Shown: piece by piece, positions 18,308 to 26,665 of the stretch
Numbering within the stretch: position 1 is the stretch's first letter
Layout of the letters: each line of letters begins with the position of its first letter
Notes under the pieces: generated by a model
Database searches by the model: none
The model's input: only the letters and a program-made list of their open reading frames with translations
What the model was told of the DNA's origin: nothing
Source: Bacillota bacterium
GTDB lineage: Bacteria > Bacillota > Clostridia > Lachnospirales > Lachnospiraceae
Assembly (NCBI GenBank): GCA_023411225.1
Contig: JAEYPA010000185.1
Location: forward strand, 1-46,990
Length of the DNA: 46,990 nt
Direction: 5' to 3'
Translations under genes and position numbers: made by a program

Positions 18308-21169
18308 ATGGAGAGAAAGCATTATATCAAGATTAGAGGTGCCAAGGAGCACAATCTGAAGAACATATCTGTCGACATTCCAAGAGATGAGTTTGTAGTA
18401 TTAACTGGACTAAGTGGTTCCGGTAAATCATCACTGGCTTTCGACACCATCTACGCAGAAGGGCAAAGAAGATATATGGAGTCTCTGTCCTCCTATGCTA
18501 GGCAATTCCTTGGACAAATGGAGAAACCCAATGTAGAGAGTATAGAGGGCCTGTCCCCTGCTATTTCCATTGATCAAAAGTCCACCAACCGTAACCCACG
18601 TTCTACTGTGGGAACTGTAACGGAAATCTATGACTATCTTCGACTATTATACGCCAGAGTGGGTATTCCTCACTGCCCAAATTGTGGAAAGGAAATCAAA
18701 CGCCAATCTGTTGATCAGATGGTAGAAGAGATTATGAAGCTGCCGGAGAGGACTAAGATTCAGTTGTTGGCTCCTGTAGTAAGAGGAAGAAAAGGTGAAC
18801 ATACCAAGTTATTTGACCGTGCGAAAAAAAGCGGATATGTCCGCGTTATGGTAGATGGGAATTTATTTGAATTATCAGAAGAAATCAAATTAGATAAGAA
18901 CAAAAAGCATAATATCGAGATTATAGTAGACCGTCTGGTAGTGAAGGAAGGCATTGAGAAGCGTCTGACCGATTCCATTGAGAGTGTATTAAAGTTGGCA
19001 GAAGGGCTTATGATTGTAGATGTCATAGATGGACAGCCACTTAATTTTTCCGAAAGCTTCTCATGTCCTGATTGTGGTATCAGTATTGATGAGATTGAGC
19101 CAAGAAGTTTCTCCTTCAATAACCCATTCGGTGCCTGTCCGCATTGTCTGGGTATCGGATTTAAGATGGAGTTTGATGAGGAGTTAATGATTCCGGACAA
19201 AGAACTAAGCATCAATGAAGGAGCCATTCAGGTAACCGGTTGGCAGTCCAGTACAGATCCAAGCAGCTTTACCCATTGTATCTTGGATGCATTAGCCAAG
19301 GAATACAAATTCAGTCTGGATACTCCTTACAACAAGCTGCCTGAGAAGATTCAGAAAGTATTGATTCTTGGCACTGGTGGCAAGAAGGTTGCCGTCCATT
19401 ATACGGGACAGAGAGGTACTGGAGTATATGATATTGCCTTTGAAGGATTGATTCAAAATTGTCAGCGAAGATATAGAGAAACCGGCTCGGACACCATGAA
19501 GCAGGAATATGAAAGTTTTATGCAGATTACCCCATGTAACTCCTGTCATGGTAAACGTCTGAAACCAGAGTCCTTAGCAGTTACGGTGGGTGATAAAAAC
19601 ATTTCCGATCTGACAGAGTTATCCGTTAGGGAACTGGCCCACTTTTTTGATCAACTGCAGCTGACTAAGAATCAGGCCAAGATTGGAGAAATGGTTCTTA
19701 AAGAGATTAAAGCCCGAGTGGGATTTATGATAAATGTAGGTTTGGAGTATCTGACACTTGCCAGAGCAACAGGTAGTCTTTCCGGCGGAGAGGCCCAGCG
19801 AATTCGTCTGGCTACCCAGATTGGTTCTGGTCTAGTTGGAGTTGTCTATATCTTAGATGAGCCAAGTATTGGTCTTCATCAGAGAGATAACGACAAATTG
19901 TTAGTAGCCCTCAAACGATTAAAAGACCTTGGTAATACATTGATTGTGGTGGAGCATGATGAGGATACTATGTTTGCAGCGGACTATATTGTGGATATCG
20001 GTCCTGGAGCTGGAGAACATGGTGGAGAAGTCATAGCAGTTGGTGATGCTAATGAGATTATGGCATGTAAAGAATCCATTACCGGTGCGTACCTCAGTGG
20101 TCGTATTCATATTCCAATTCCGAAGGATCGCAGAAAACCTACAGGTTGGCTTAAGGTACTAGGTGCAACCCAGAATAACCTAAAGAATATAGATGCTGAT
20201 ATTCCACTAGGAGTTATGACTGTAGTAACCGGTGTGTCTGGTTCCGGTAAGAGTTCCTTGGTAAATGAGATTATCTACAAACGTCTTGCCAAAGAATTAA
20301 ACCGTGCAAGGTGCATTCCAGGTGCCCATAAGGGTATGCGTGGAATTAACCAGTTAGACAAGGTTATTAATATTGACCAATCACCAATCGGAAGAACTCC
20401 TCGTTCTAACCCGGCTACCTATACAGGGGTATTCGACCAGATTCGAGATCTATTTGCCTCAACTCCAGATGCCAAGGAGAGAGGCTATAAGAAAGGACGA
20501 TTTAGTTTTAACATTAAAGGTGGTCGTTGTGAAGCCTGCAGTGGTGATGGTATTATCAAGATAGAGATGAATTTCTTACCGGATGTCTATGTACCATGTG
20601 AAGTATGTGAAGGTAAGCGTTACAACCGGGAGACCTTAGAGGTCAAATATAAAGGAAAGAATATATATGATGTCCTTAATATGACAGTGGAAGAAGCGTT
20701 AAACTTCTTTGAAAATATGCCAAACATTCGCCGCAAAATAGAAACTCTCAATGACGTTGGGCTTTCCTATATTAGATTAGGTCAGCCATCCACTACTTTA
20801 TCAGGTGGTGAAGCCCAGCGTATCAAGTTAGCTACGGAGTTAAGTAAGCGAAGCACCGGAAGGACCATCTACATTCTAGATGAGCCTACCACTGGACTTC
20901 ATTTTGCAGATGTTCACAAGTTGATTGAGATTCTTCGCCGTCTGTCAGAAGGAGGCAATACGGTCCTAGTTATTGAACATAATCTAGAGGTTATAAAGAC
21001 TGCAGACTATATCATTGATATAGGTCCAGAAGGAGGAGACAAGGGTGGTAATATTATTGCCACAGGTACTCCGGAAGAAATTACTGAGAATCCTAATAGC
21101 TACACGGGCTACTATATTAAGAAATGCATCGAAAAGAATGCTAGAGTTACAGAAGAATTAGGGGAATAA
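18308..21169 (+). CDS. uvrA: Excinuclease ABC subunit A
   Basis: This is a 953-residue dimeric damage sensor with two ABC ATPase modules. The first Walker A is GLSGSGKSSL near residue 33 and the second GVSGSGKSSL near 643. Signatures are GSLSGGEAQRIRLA and TTLSGGEAQRIKLA. Zinc-finger cysteine clusters are CPNCGKEI, CPDC..CPHC and CEACSGDG..CEVCEGKR. All key motifs are intact and the length is normal. The ATG at 18308 follows GAGAGGCTG. UvrA and UvrB scan DNA together, then UvrB recruits UvrC, which is not in this window. Confidence 0.97.
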   Translation: MERKHYIKIRGAKEHNLKNISVDIPRDEFVVLTGLSGSGKSSLAFDTIYAEGQRRYMESLSSYARQFLGQMEKPNVESIEGLSPAISIDQKSTNRNPRSTVGTVTEIYDYLRLLYARVGIPHCPNCGKEIKRQSVDQMVEEIMKLPERTKIQLLAPVVRGRKGEHTKLFDRAKKSGYVRVMVDGNLFELSEEIKLDKNKKHNIEIIVDRLVVKEGIEKRLTDSIESVLKLAEGLMIVDVIDGQPLNFSESFSCPDCGISIDEIEPRSFSFNNPFGACPHCLGIGFKMEFDEELMIPDKELSINEGAIQVTGWQSSTDPSSFTHCILDALAKEYKFSLDTPYNKLPEKIQKVLILGTGGKKVAVHYTGQRGTGVYDIAFEGLIQNCQRRYRETGSDTMKQEYESFMQITPCNSCHGKRLKPESLAVTVGDKNISDLTELSVRELAHFFDQLQLTKNQAKIGEMVLKEIKARVGFMINVGLEYLTLARATGSLSGGEAQRIRLATQIGSGLVGVVYILDEPSIGLHQRDNDKLLVALKRLKDLGNTLIVVEHDEDTMFAADYIVDIGPGAGEHGGEVIAVGDANEIMACKESITGAYLSGRIHIPIPKDRRKPTGWLKVLGATQNNLKNIDADIPLGVMTVVTGVSGSGKSSLVNEIIYKRLAKELNRARCIPGAHKGMRGINQLDKVINIDQSPIGRTPRSNPATYTGVFDQIRDLFASTPDAKERGYKKGRFSFNIKGGRCEACSGDGIIKIEMNFLPDVYVPCEVCEGKRYNRETLEVKYKGKNIYDVLNMTVEEALNFFENMPNIRRKIETLNDVGLSYIRLGQPSTTLSGGEAQRIKLATELSKRSTGRTIYILDEPTTGLHFADVHKLIEILRRLSEGGNTVLVIEHNLEVIKTADYIIDIGPEGGDKGGNIIATGTPEEITENPNSYTGYYIKKCIEKNARVTEELGE

Positions 21170-21193
21170 ATCGCATTATTGGAGGACAAGTAG

Positions 21194-21781
21194 ATGAACA
21201 ATTCTTTTTTTGCAATGATGTCTCGAATGAAATACATTGACCGATGGGCATTGATGCGTAATTCCAGAACGGAGAACATCAGTGAGCACTCTTTGGAGGT
21301 AGCCATGTTAGCTCATTGCCTGGCAGTACTAGGGAACAAACGCTATGGAAAGGAACTGGATGAGAATCGTATTGCCCTACTGGCCATGTATCATGATTCC
21401 ACCGAGATTATAACGGGAGATATGCCAACCCCAATCAAATACTACAACAAAGAGATTAAGACTGCATTTAAGGAAGTGGAGATGACTGCCGCAAGGCATC
21501 TACTTTCCATGCTGCCGGAGGATTTACAGGAAGCCTATGAACCAGTCTTTGTAAAACAACCGGAGGATACGTACCTGTGGAAATTGGTGAAGGGTGCAGA
21601 CAAGTTATCGGCTTTAATCAAATGCATCGAAGAGCGCAAGGCAGGGAATACGGAGTTTGTGAGTGCGGAAAAAACCTTGCTGATTTCCTTAAAGGAAATG
21701 GAGCTTAAAGAAGTGGAGGAATTCATGAGGGACTTCCTGCCAGCTTTTGAGCAAACCTTAGATGAGTTAAATGGATTTTAG
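21194..21781 (+). CDS. HD-domain 5'-nucleotidase, YfbR-like
   Basis: The 195-residue protein begins NNSFFAMMSRMKYIDRWALM, then NISEHSLEVAMLAH (first metal-binding His) and LLAMYHDSTEIITGDMPTPIKY, which supplies the HD pair and the YfbR-type continuation. A distal Asp is in VKGADKLSALIKC. YfbR removes phosphate from deoxynucleoside 5'-monophosphates and helps balance the dNTP pool; here that activity is inferred from the family. The gene is 24 bases behind uvrA with a GGAGG ribosome binding site, so it may share the SOS-controlled transcript. Confidence 0.87.
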   Translation: MNNSFFAMMSRMKYIDRWALMRNSRTENISEHSLEVAMLAHCLAVLGNKRYGKELDENRIALLAMYHDSTEIITGDMPTPIKYYNKEIKTAFKEVEMTAARHLLSMLPEDLQEAYEPVFVKQPEDTYLWKLVKGADKLSALIKCIEERKAGNTEFVSAEKTLLISLKEMELKEVEEFMRDFLPAFEQTLDELNGF

Positions 21782-21791
21782 TAATTGAAAG

Positions 21792-21835
21792 CAGCAGTGA
21801 TATGAGATGAGAAATCATATTACTGCTGTTATTTT
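21792..21835 (+). terminator. Intrinsic terminator after the YfbR-like gene
   Basis: A 14-bp stem with one mismatch (CAGCAGTGATATGA with TCATATTACTGCTG) is followed by TTATTTT. It ends the uvrB-uvrA-yfbR transcript. Confidence 0.8.
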
Positions 21836-21847
21836 ATGAAAAAAGGA

Positions 21848-21875
21848 TTGACAAAATGTTCATACTGTATATAAT
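21848..21875 (+). promoter_or_regulatory. Sigma-A promoter of the GntR-ABC operon
   Basis: TTGACA (21848-21853) and TATAAT (21870-21875) are both perfect consensus hexamers, separated by 16 bases. The -10 lies inside the large palindrome described separately, so binding there would block the promoter. Confidence 0.82.
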
Positions 21876-21900
21876 ACAATATATACAGTATGAACATTTT
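21853..21900. promoter_or_regulatory. Perfect palindromic operator for the GntR regulator
   Basis: Two exact 21-base arms at 21853-21873 and 21880-21900 read outward from the centre as mirror complements; the core of the left arm is AATGTTCATACTGTATAT. They are separated by six bases (ATACAA). The element covers the spacer and the -10 of the operon promoter. Its position and symmetry strongly suggest autorepression by the dimeric GntR protein encoded 45 bases downstream. An alternative role as an RNA hairpin is possible because T residues follow, but a terminator overlapping a promoter would make little sense. Confidence 0.75.
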
Positions 21901-21945
21901 TTATAAACTGAAAGACTTTACAAATTTGTAGGAAATGGAGAAAGT

Positions 21946-22317
21946 ATGAAAATCTTAATATCCAATCAATCAGAAATGCCGATCTATGGGCAGGTAAAGG
22001 AACAAATTAAAGAACAGATTTTAAATGGTCAGCTTCCAGAAGGGACCATATTACCTTCAATTCGTAAACTAGCCAAGGAAATTGGGGTAAGCGTCATTAC
22101 TACCACCAGAGCCTATAATGATCTAGAAGAGGAGGGGTTTATTGCCACAATGCAGGGGAAAGGAAGCGTAGTCCTTTCTAAGGACAATAAGCTTCTAAAG
22201 GAACAATACCTAGTGCGTATTGAAAATGGCTTACTCTCCGCCATTGAGACAGCCAAACATATTGAAATGTCAGAAGAAGAGCTGCTTCACATGGTAAAAA
22301 AATTGTGGAATGTATAG
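21946..22317 (+). CDS. GntR-family regulator, YtrA subfamily
   Basis: The 123-residue protein has a winged helix at residues 1-75: PIYGQVKEQIKEQILNGQLPEG, then LPSIRKLAKEIGVSVITTTRAY as recognition helix and GKGSVVL as wing. A short two-helix tail serves for dimerisation instead of a large effector domain. This is the YtrA arrangement, typically found in front of ABC transporter genes and responsive to cell-envelope antibiotics. ATG 21946 is preceded by GGAGAAAG. The gene is followed by an ATPase and a permease gene in one operon, and the palindrome covering the promoter is its likely binding site. Confidence 0.9.
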   Translation: MKILISNQSEMPIYGQVKEQIKEQILNGQLPEGTILPSIRKLAKEIGVSVITTTRAYNDLEEEGFIATMQGKGSVVLSKDNKLLKEQYLVRIENGLLSAIETAKHIEMSEEELLHMVKKLWNV

Positions 22318-22344
22318 TATTTAATAAGGAAGATAGGTGATAAT

Positions 22345-23199
22345 ATGGAATTATTAAAAGTGCAAGGACTTAGTAAGAGTTATAAGAATTTTCAATTAAA
22401 AGAGGTCTCTTTTACCCTTCCAAAGGGCTATATTATGGGGTATGTAGGTCAGAATGGGGCTGGTAAGACAACTACCCTAAATCTGATTACACATCTATGT
22501 AAGGCCACATCAGGCATTGTTACCATAGATGGAATGACATATGAAGAGAATCCGACACGCTATAAAGAAATGATTGGTTATGTAGGAGACGAGTCATATT
22601 TTCCTCCCGAGCTAAAGTTACCAGATATTCGAAATATATTAAAGGATTTCTATCCTACCTTTCAAGTAGAGCAGTTTAATCAGTTAGTTAGTAAATGGAA
22701 CCTTCCCTCAAATAAGAAGATTAGAGATTACTCCAGAGGAATGAAAGTAAGGCTTATGTTTGCATCAGCTTTTTGTCGAAAAACCAAGTTACTGATTCTT
22801 GACGAAGCAACCAACGGCCTGGATCCAGTTTTTCGGGCAGACATACTACAACTTCTGCAGGAGTATATTGAAGAAGGAGAAACAAGCATTCTTTTTTCTA
22901 CTCATATGTTAGAGGATTTGCAGCAAATTGCAGATTACATCGTTCTTATTGATCAAGGAGAGATTTTTCTGAACGAAACAAAGGATGAGTTATTAGAGAA
23001 CTATATCCTAATCAAAGGGGATAAAGAAGAAATACCAACAATAATGAGGAATAAACTACTAGGAATTACTGAAGCAGAGTATGGTTTTACCGCATTAGTA
23101 TCCAGTGAGTACGCCCATTTGATTCCTAAGAACTTTCTTATCAATCAGCCAACGATTGATCAGATTATGGTGTATATGATTCGGAGTAGGAGGAAATAG
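22345..23199 (+). CDS. ABC transporter ATP-binding protein (YtrB/BcrA-like)
   Basis: The 284-residue ATPase has Walker A GQNGAGKTT near residue 36, a YSRGMKVRLMFA signature near 129 (Arg replaces the usual Gly, as is common in this subgroup), Walker B LLILDEATNGLDP near 150 and H-loop STHMLEDL. The last 80 residues form a C-terminal extension seen in exporters linked to envelope stress. It is the second gene of the GntR operon and ends one base before the permease gene, implying coupled translation. Together they probably export or sense a peptide or antibiotic; the substrate is unknown. Confidence 0.9.
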   Translation: MELLKVQGLSKSYKNFQLKEVSFTLPKGYIMGYVGQNGAGKTTTLNLITHLCKATSGIVTIDGMTYEENPTRYKEMIGYVGDESYFPPELKLPDIRNILKDFYPTFQVEQFNQLVSKWNLPSNKKIRDYSRGMKVRLMFASAFCRKTKLLILDEATNGLDPVFRADILQLLQEYIEEGETSILFSTHMLEDLQQIADYIVLIDQGEIFLNETKDELLENYILIKGDKEEIPTIMRNKLLGITEAEYGFTALVSSEYAHLIPKNFLINQPTIDQIMVYMIRSRRK

Positions 23200-23200
23200 T

Positions 23201-23857
23201 ATGAATGCAATCAAATTTTTCAAAGTAGACTTTGCCAGAAACAGGGTACAGTTCATATATTTATTAGCGTTTGCCATTCTGGCATTTGCGTTATCGCTAA
23301 ATATGAGCTCTCCATATTTTGGCTTACTCTATGTTGTATTTGGAGGAATTATCTTTTCAACAGTACCATTTACACAGGATCAAATGGCAGAAATAGGGTT
23401 CATCAATATGCTACCAGGAACCGTAAATAGCCGGGTAGTAGGACGTTATTTGGTAGCCGTATTCATGATTATCTTTGGAACTGTTTTGGGTTCTGGTATC
23501 ATGATTGCCTATACATTCATCAAAGAGGAAAAAATAGAATATGCTTTGGAATTTATTATTGGAACAGCTGGAGTTGGAATATTCGTCTGTTCTTTGCAAT
23601 ATATCGTCTTTTATCTGATAGGAAAGATAAGAAGCGTGCAAGGAATGAGCATTGTACGTATGATACCAGGCTTTGTTATGTTTTTCGGTAGTAACCTTGT
23701 TCTTGGTTGGATGGAAGAAAGTTCTGGTGAACAAATAGATTGGATCTTGAGCCATACGACTCTAATTGCATTTAGTATTTTAGTAGCAGGGGCAATGCTT
23801 TGCCTCTTGGGGATTTTCCTCTCTAGAAAGATTGTAGAAAGAAGAGATCTTTCCTAA
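23201..23857 (+). CDS. ABC-2 type permease, membrane partner of the GntR-operon ATPase
   Basis: The 218-residue protein is hydrophobic, with about six membrane segments and only short loops. It begins NAIKFFKVDFARNR, typical of small ABC-2 permeases that start with an amphipathic helix. There is no large extracellular domain. Segment 1 is FIYLLAFAILAFAL and the last is TLIAFSILVAGAMLCLLGIFL. It starts with AGGAGG directly upstream, within the end of the ATPase gene. It would form the channel for the ATPase. Confidence 0.82.
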   Translation: MNAIKFFKVDFARNRVQFIYLLAFAILAFALSLNMSSPYFGLLYVVFGGIIFSTVPFTQDQMAEIGFINMLPGTVNSRVVGRYLVAVFMIIFGTVLGSGIMIAYTFIKEEKIEYALEFIIGTAGVGIFVCSLQYIVFYLIGKIRSVQGMSIVRMIPGFVMFFGSNLVLGWMEESSGEQIDWILSHTTLIAFSILVAGAMLCLLGIFLSRKIVERRDLS

Positions 23858-24111
23858 AGAAGGAATGTGATGTCTCAGAATTGTTATTTACATTTGTCGG
23901 AACGGCACTAATCTAAAAAAGGTACAAAAACAACAGTTTTTTTGGGGCTTTCCTCAACAATATTACAAAATTACATTTTTCCTCTAGTGCAAAGGCGAAA
24001 AATAATGTAAAATGAACATTAACGTAAGATTTGCCATGTATTACCTATCGTTAATAAAGGGAGTGGGAGACCTGCCCTTTCATGTATTTTATTATTTAGG
24101 AGGAAATATCC
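23858..24111 (+). other. Leader region of guaA with no recognised riboswitch
   Basis: This 254-base AT-rich stretch lies between the permease gene and guaA. A short AAAGGG / CCCTTT hairpin with a large loop occurs at about 24056-24081. I looked for a purine riboswitch (its paired loops and conserved junction) and for other purine-related aptamers and did not see one. A promoter must be present because guaA is not obviously linked to the previous operon. Confidence 0.4.
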
Positions 24112-25653
24112 GTGAAGAAGGAACTGGTTATTGTACTAGATTTTGGCGGTCAATACAATCAGCTGATTGCAAGACGTGTCAGAGAATGTAACGTATATTG
24201 TGAAGTAATGTCTTATACCACCAGCGTAGAGAAAATTAAAGAATTAAATCCTGTAGGCATTATTTTTACAGGCGGTCCAAACAGTGTTTATGAAGAAGGA
24301 TCACCATTATGTGATAAGGAAATCTTTGCATTAGGTATTCCAGTTTTAGGAATCTGCTATGGTGCTCAGCTTATGACCTATCTTCTAGGTGGTACGGTAA
24401 GCACAGCTGATATAAGAGAGTATGGAAAGACAGAAGTTACTGTGGATACCTCTTCCCTGCTATTCAAAGAAGTTTCTACGAATACCATCTGTTGGATGAG
24501 TCATACCGACAGAATCACAGAGATTCCAGCAGGCTTTACGATTTCTGCTCATTCCGATTCCTGTCCTATGGCTGCCATGGAAGACCCAACAAGAAATCTG
24601 TATGCTGTGCAGTTCCATCCAGAAGTAGAACATACTGTAGAAGGAACCAAGATACTGTCTAATTTCCTTTTTAATGTATGTAAATGTGCCGGTGATTGGA
24701 AGATGTCCTCCTTTGCAGAAGAGTCCATCAAAGCCATACGAGAAAAAGTTGGAGATGGTAAAGTTCTGTGCGCTCTTTCCGGTGGTGTAGACTCCTCTGT
24801 AGCTGCTGTAATGTTAGCTAAAGCTGTTGGCAAACAACTGACGTGTGTCTTTGTAGATCACGGCCTTCCTCGTAAAAATGAAGGTGACGAAGTAGAAGCA
24901 GTCTTTGGTCCAGATGGTCCGTACGACTTAAACTTTATCCGTGTCAACGTACAGGAAAGATTCTATGAGAAGCTGAAAGGTGTAGATGAACCAGAAGCAA
25001 AACGTAAGATTATCGGTGAAGAATTCATCCGTGTATTCGAGGAAGAAGCTAAGAAAATCGGCAAAGTAGATTTCCTTGTACAAGGAACCATCTACCCAGA
25101 TGTGATTGAATCTGGCCTAGGTAAGTCTGCAGTCATCAAGTCCCACCACAATGTAGGCGGATTACCTGACTATGTAGATTTTAAGGAAATCATTGAACCA
25201 CTGCGCCTTCTCTTTAAGGACGAAGTTCGTAAAACAGGTCTTGAGCTAGGCATTCCAGAGTATCTCGTATATAGACAACCTTTCCCAGGTCCAGGCCTTG
25301 CTATAAGAATCATTGGAGAAGTAACCGCTGAGAAGGTTAAATTGGTACAGGATGCAGATGCAATCTATCGTGAAGAGATTGCAAAAGCAGGCTGGGATCG
25401 TAAGATTGGCCAGTACTTTGCAGCTCTCACTAACATGAGAAGTGTAGGCTGTATGGGTGATGAAAGAACCTATGATTATGCCATCGCTTTAAGAGCCGTT
25501 ACGACTACTGACTTTATGACAGCAGAGAGTGCTGAGTTACCTTGGGAAGTGTTAGGTAAGGTGACTAGCAGGATTGTCAATGAGGTAAAGGGAATCAATA
25601 GAGTGCTGTATGACTGTACAGGAAAACCACCTGCAACGATTGAGTTTGAATAA
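24112..25653 (+). CDS. guaA: GMP synthase (glutamine-hydrolysing)
   Basis: This 513-residue enzyme makes GMP from XMP, glutamine and ATP. The N-terminal class I amidotransferase has DFGGQYNQLIARRVRE, the nucleophile cysteine in GICYGAQLM near residue 83, and the His-Glu pair in HPEVEHT near 171. The synthetase half has the PP-loop SGGVDSSVAAVML near 226 and the C-terminal dimerisation domain ending KPPATIEFE. The start is GTG at 24112, supported by AGGAGGAAA nine bases upstream and by the family N-terminus KELVIVLDFGGQ. A strong terminator follows. No other purine genes are adjacent. Confidence 0.97.
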   Translation: MKKELVIVLDFGGQYNQLIARRVRECNVYCEVMSYTTSVEKIKELNPVGIIFTGGPNSVYEEGSPLCDKEIFALGIPVLGICYGAQLMTYLLGGTVSTADIREYGKTEVTVDTSSLLFKEVSTNTICWMSHTDRITEIPAGFTISAHSDSCPMAAMEDPTRNLYAVQFHPEVEHTVEGTKILSNFLFNVCKCAGDWKMSSFAEESIKAIREKVGDGKVLCALSGGVDSSVAAVMLAKAVGKQLTCVFVDHGLPRKNEGDEVEAVFGPDGPYDLNFIRVNVQERFYEKLKGVDEPEAKRKIIGEEFIRVFEEEAKKIGKVDFLVQGTIYPDVIESGLGKSAVIKSHHNVGGLPDYVDFKEIIEPLRLLFKDEVRKTGLELGIPEYLVYRQPFPGPGLAIRIIGEVTAEKVKLVQDADAIYREEIAKAGWDRKIGQYFAALTNMRSVGCMGDERTYDYAIALRAVTTTDFMTAESAELPWEVLGKVTSRIVNEVKGINRVLYDCTGKPPATIEFE

Positions 25654-25678
25654 GCTACAAGCCATGCGGCTATAAAAT

Positions 25679-25720
25679 AAAGACAACCGACGAGAACTTG
25701 TTCTCGGTAGGTTGTCTTTT
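25679..25720 (+). terminator. Intrinsic terminator of guaA
   Basis: AAGACAACC..CGAGAAC pairs with GTTCTCG..GGTTGTCTT, with a small internal loop, followed by T residues. Confidence 0.92.
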
Positions 25721-26181
25721 GTTCTATAGACATACGGCACCAGCCGCCATAAGGACGGAAAGAAGCGAAATCCAAAAGGATAGTGGGAGAGAATAAGGTA
25801 GTTGTAATAAATGTTTTGTGTTATGCAGTTAAATGAAGTGTTGAAATAAGGACAATTAAAGCCCCGTTTTTGGGTTAATTGTAAAATTAGGGAAAATACA
25901 AGATTGACAAATTAGGAAATATAGTTAATAATAGGAATAAAATAGTGAAAAATTGATTGTGGTAACGTAAATCATTAGTTGTGTATGCACTATATTAACA
26001 AATTACATAGAATGTCTTAGAAAATGGTCTAATGATAACTTGTATATAACTTTTTTACTTTATGTAAAAAGTTAAAGATAAAAAGGGGAGGTATAGAGGA
26101 TGACTGGGTAGTATATTTTTATTAGAATCTAAGAACATTATTGTAAGGAAATTAAATAATTTGATATTAAGATTAATTATT
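25721..26181 (+). other. Long AT-rich leader before the secreted-protein cassette
   Basis: About 460 bases without a gene. A TTGACA hexamer at 25904-25909 with AT-rich DNA 17 bases later could be the cassette promoter. At 26049-26071 a short inverted repeat (ACTTTTTTAC / GTAAAAAGT) precedes a very strong GGGGAGG site, but the ATG it serves (26100) opens only a three-codon frame, ATG ACT GGG TAG. The real gene start at 26182 lacks a good ribosome binding site. The translation signal therefore seems displaced from the gene. Confidence 0.4.
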
Positions 26182-26586
26182 ATGAAAAGAATTAAAGGTT
26201 TAGTTTTAGCAATGGTACTTTTTGTAGGAGTTTGTGCATATACTTGAGTGGCGTCTGCTTCTACTGGCACGACAAGCGGGGGAACAAGGGGAAAGACACG
26301 TGTAGAGTACTCGATAACCACTGGTGGTGGTCCATCTAGTTACGACCAAGCTATTTTGTATATTTCTACCTATAACAGAGTTGATAAACTGGGTATTAAT
26401 TATATTAATATTGTAACAAATAATGGAGGAGGAATAACTGGAGCATCAACGAAGGCAACAAGTGCATATTCAGCAAGTTATACTAGAACATATGGACCAA
26501 ATTCTATTATAAATATTTCTGGACGTTTTTATGTAACATGTACGTACTTTGGCTCATTTACAAAAAATGTAGCAAAAGCGATTTAG
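26182..26586 (+). pseudogene. Small secreted protein with an in-frame stop in its signal peptide
   Basis: From ATG 26182 the frame reads MKRIKGLVLAMVLFVGVCAYT, then TGA (26245-26247), then VASASTGTTSGG and about 100 more codons to 26586. Together this is a typical signal peptide with an ASA cleavage site and a mature Gly/Ser/Thr/Tyr-rich domain of about 110 residues. The TGA sits between the hydrophobic core and the cleavage site, so a single base change (for example from TCA) explains it. The GTG right after the stop has no ribosome binding site and would leave no export signal. The function is unknown; secretion and adjacency to ABC exporter genes suggest a bacteriocin-like or signalling protein, but I recognise no bacteriocin family. 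Confidence 0.65.
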
Positions 26587-26590
26587 TTAT

Positions 26591-26634
26591 AAAGCCAGCA
26601 TAATACCATTTATTTGGAGAAGCTGGCTTTATTT
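26591..26634 (+). terminator. Hairpin between the secreted-protein gene and the anchored protein gene
   Basis: A perfect 9-bp stem, AAAGCCAGC with GCTGGCTTT, is followed by ATTTA. The T tract is short, so it may only reduce readthrough into the downstream genes. Confidence 0.7.
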
Positions 26635-26665
26635 AGATATATATAATTATGGGGTGAAGAATTAT

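Noticed and set aside
23858..24111. Purine riboswitch ahead of guaA
   Set aside because: The leader lacks the conserved junction and paired loops of purine aptamers; only a weak hairpin is present.
26182..26586. The secreted protein as a lactococcin 972-type bacteriocin
   Set aside because: Neighbouring exporter genes suggested it, but the mature part lacks the Trp/Tyr/His-rich pattern I associate with that family, so no family is named.
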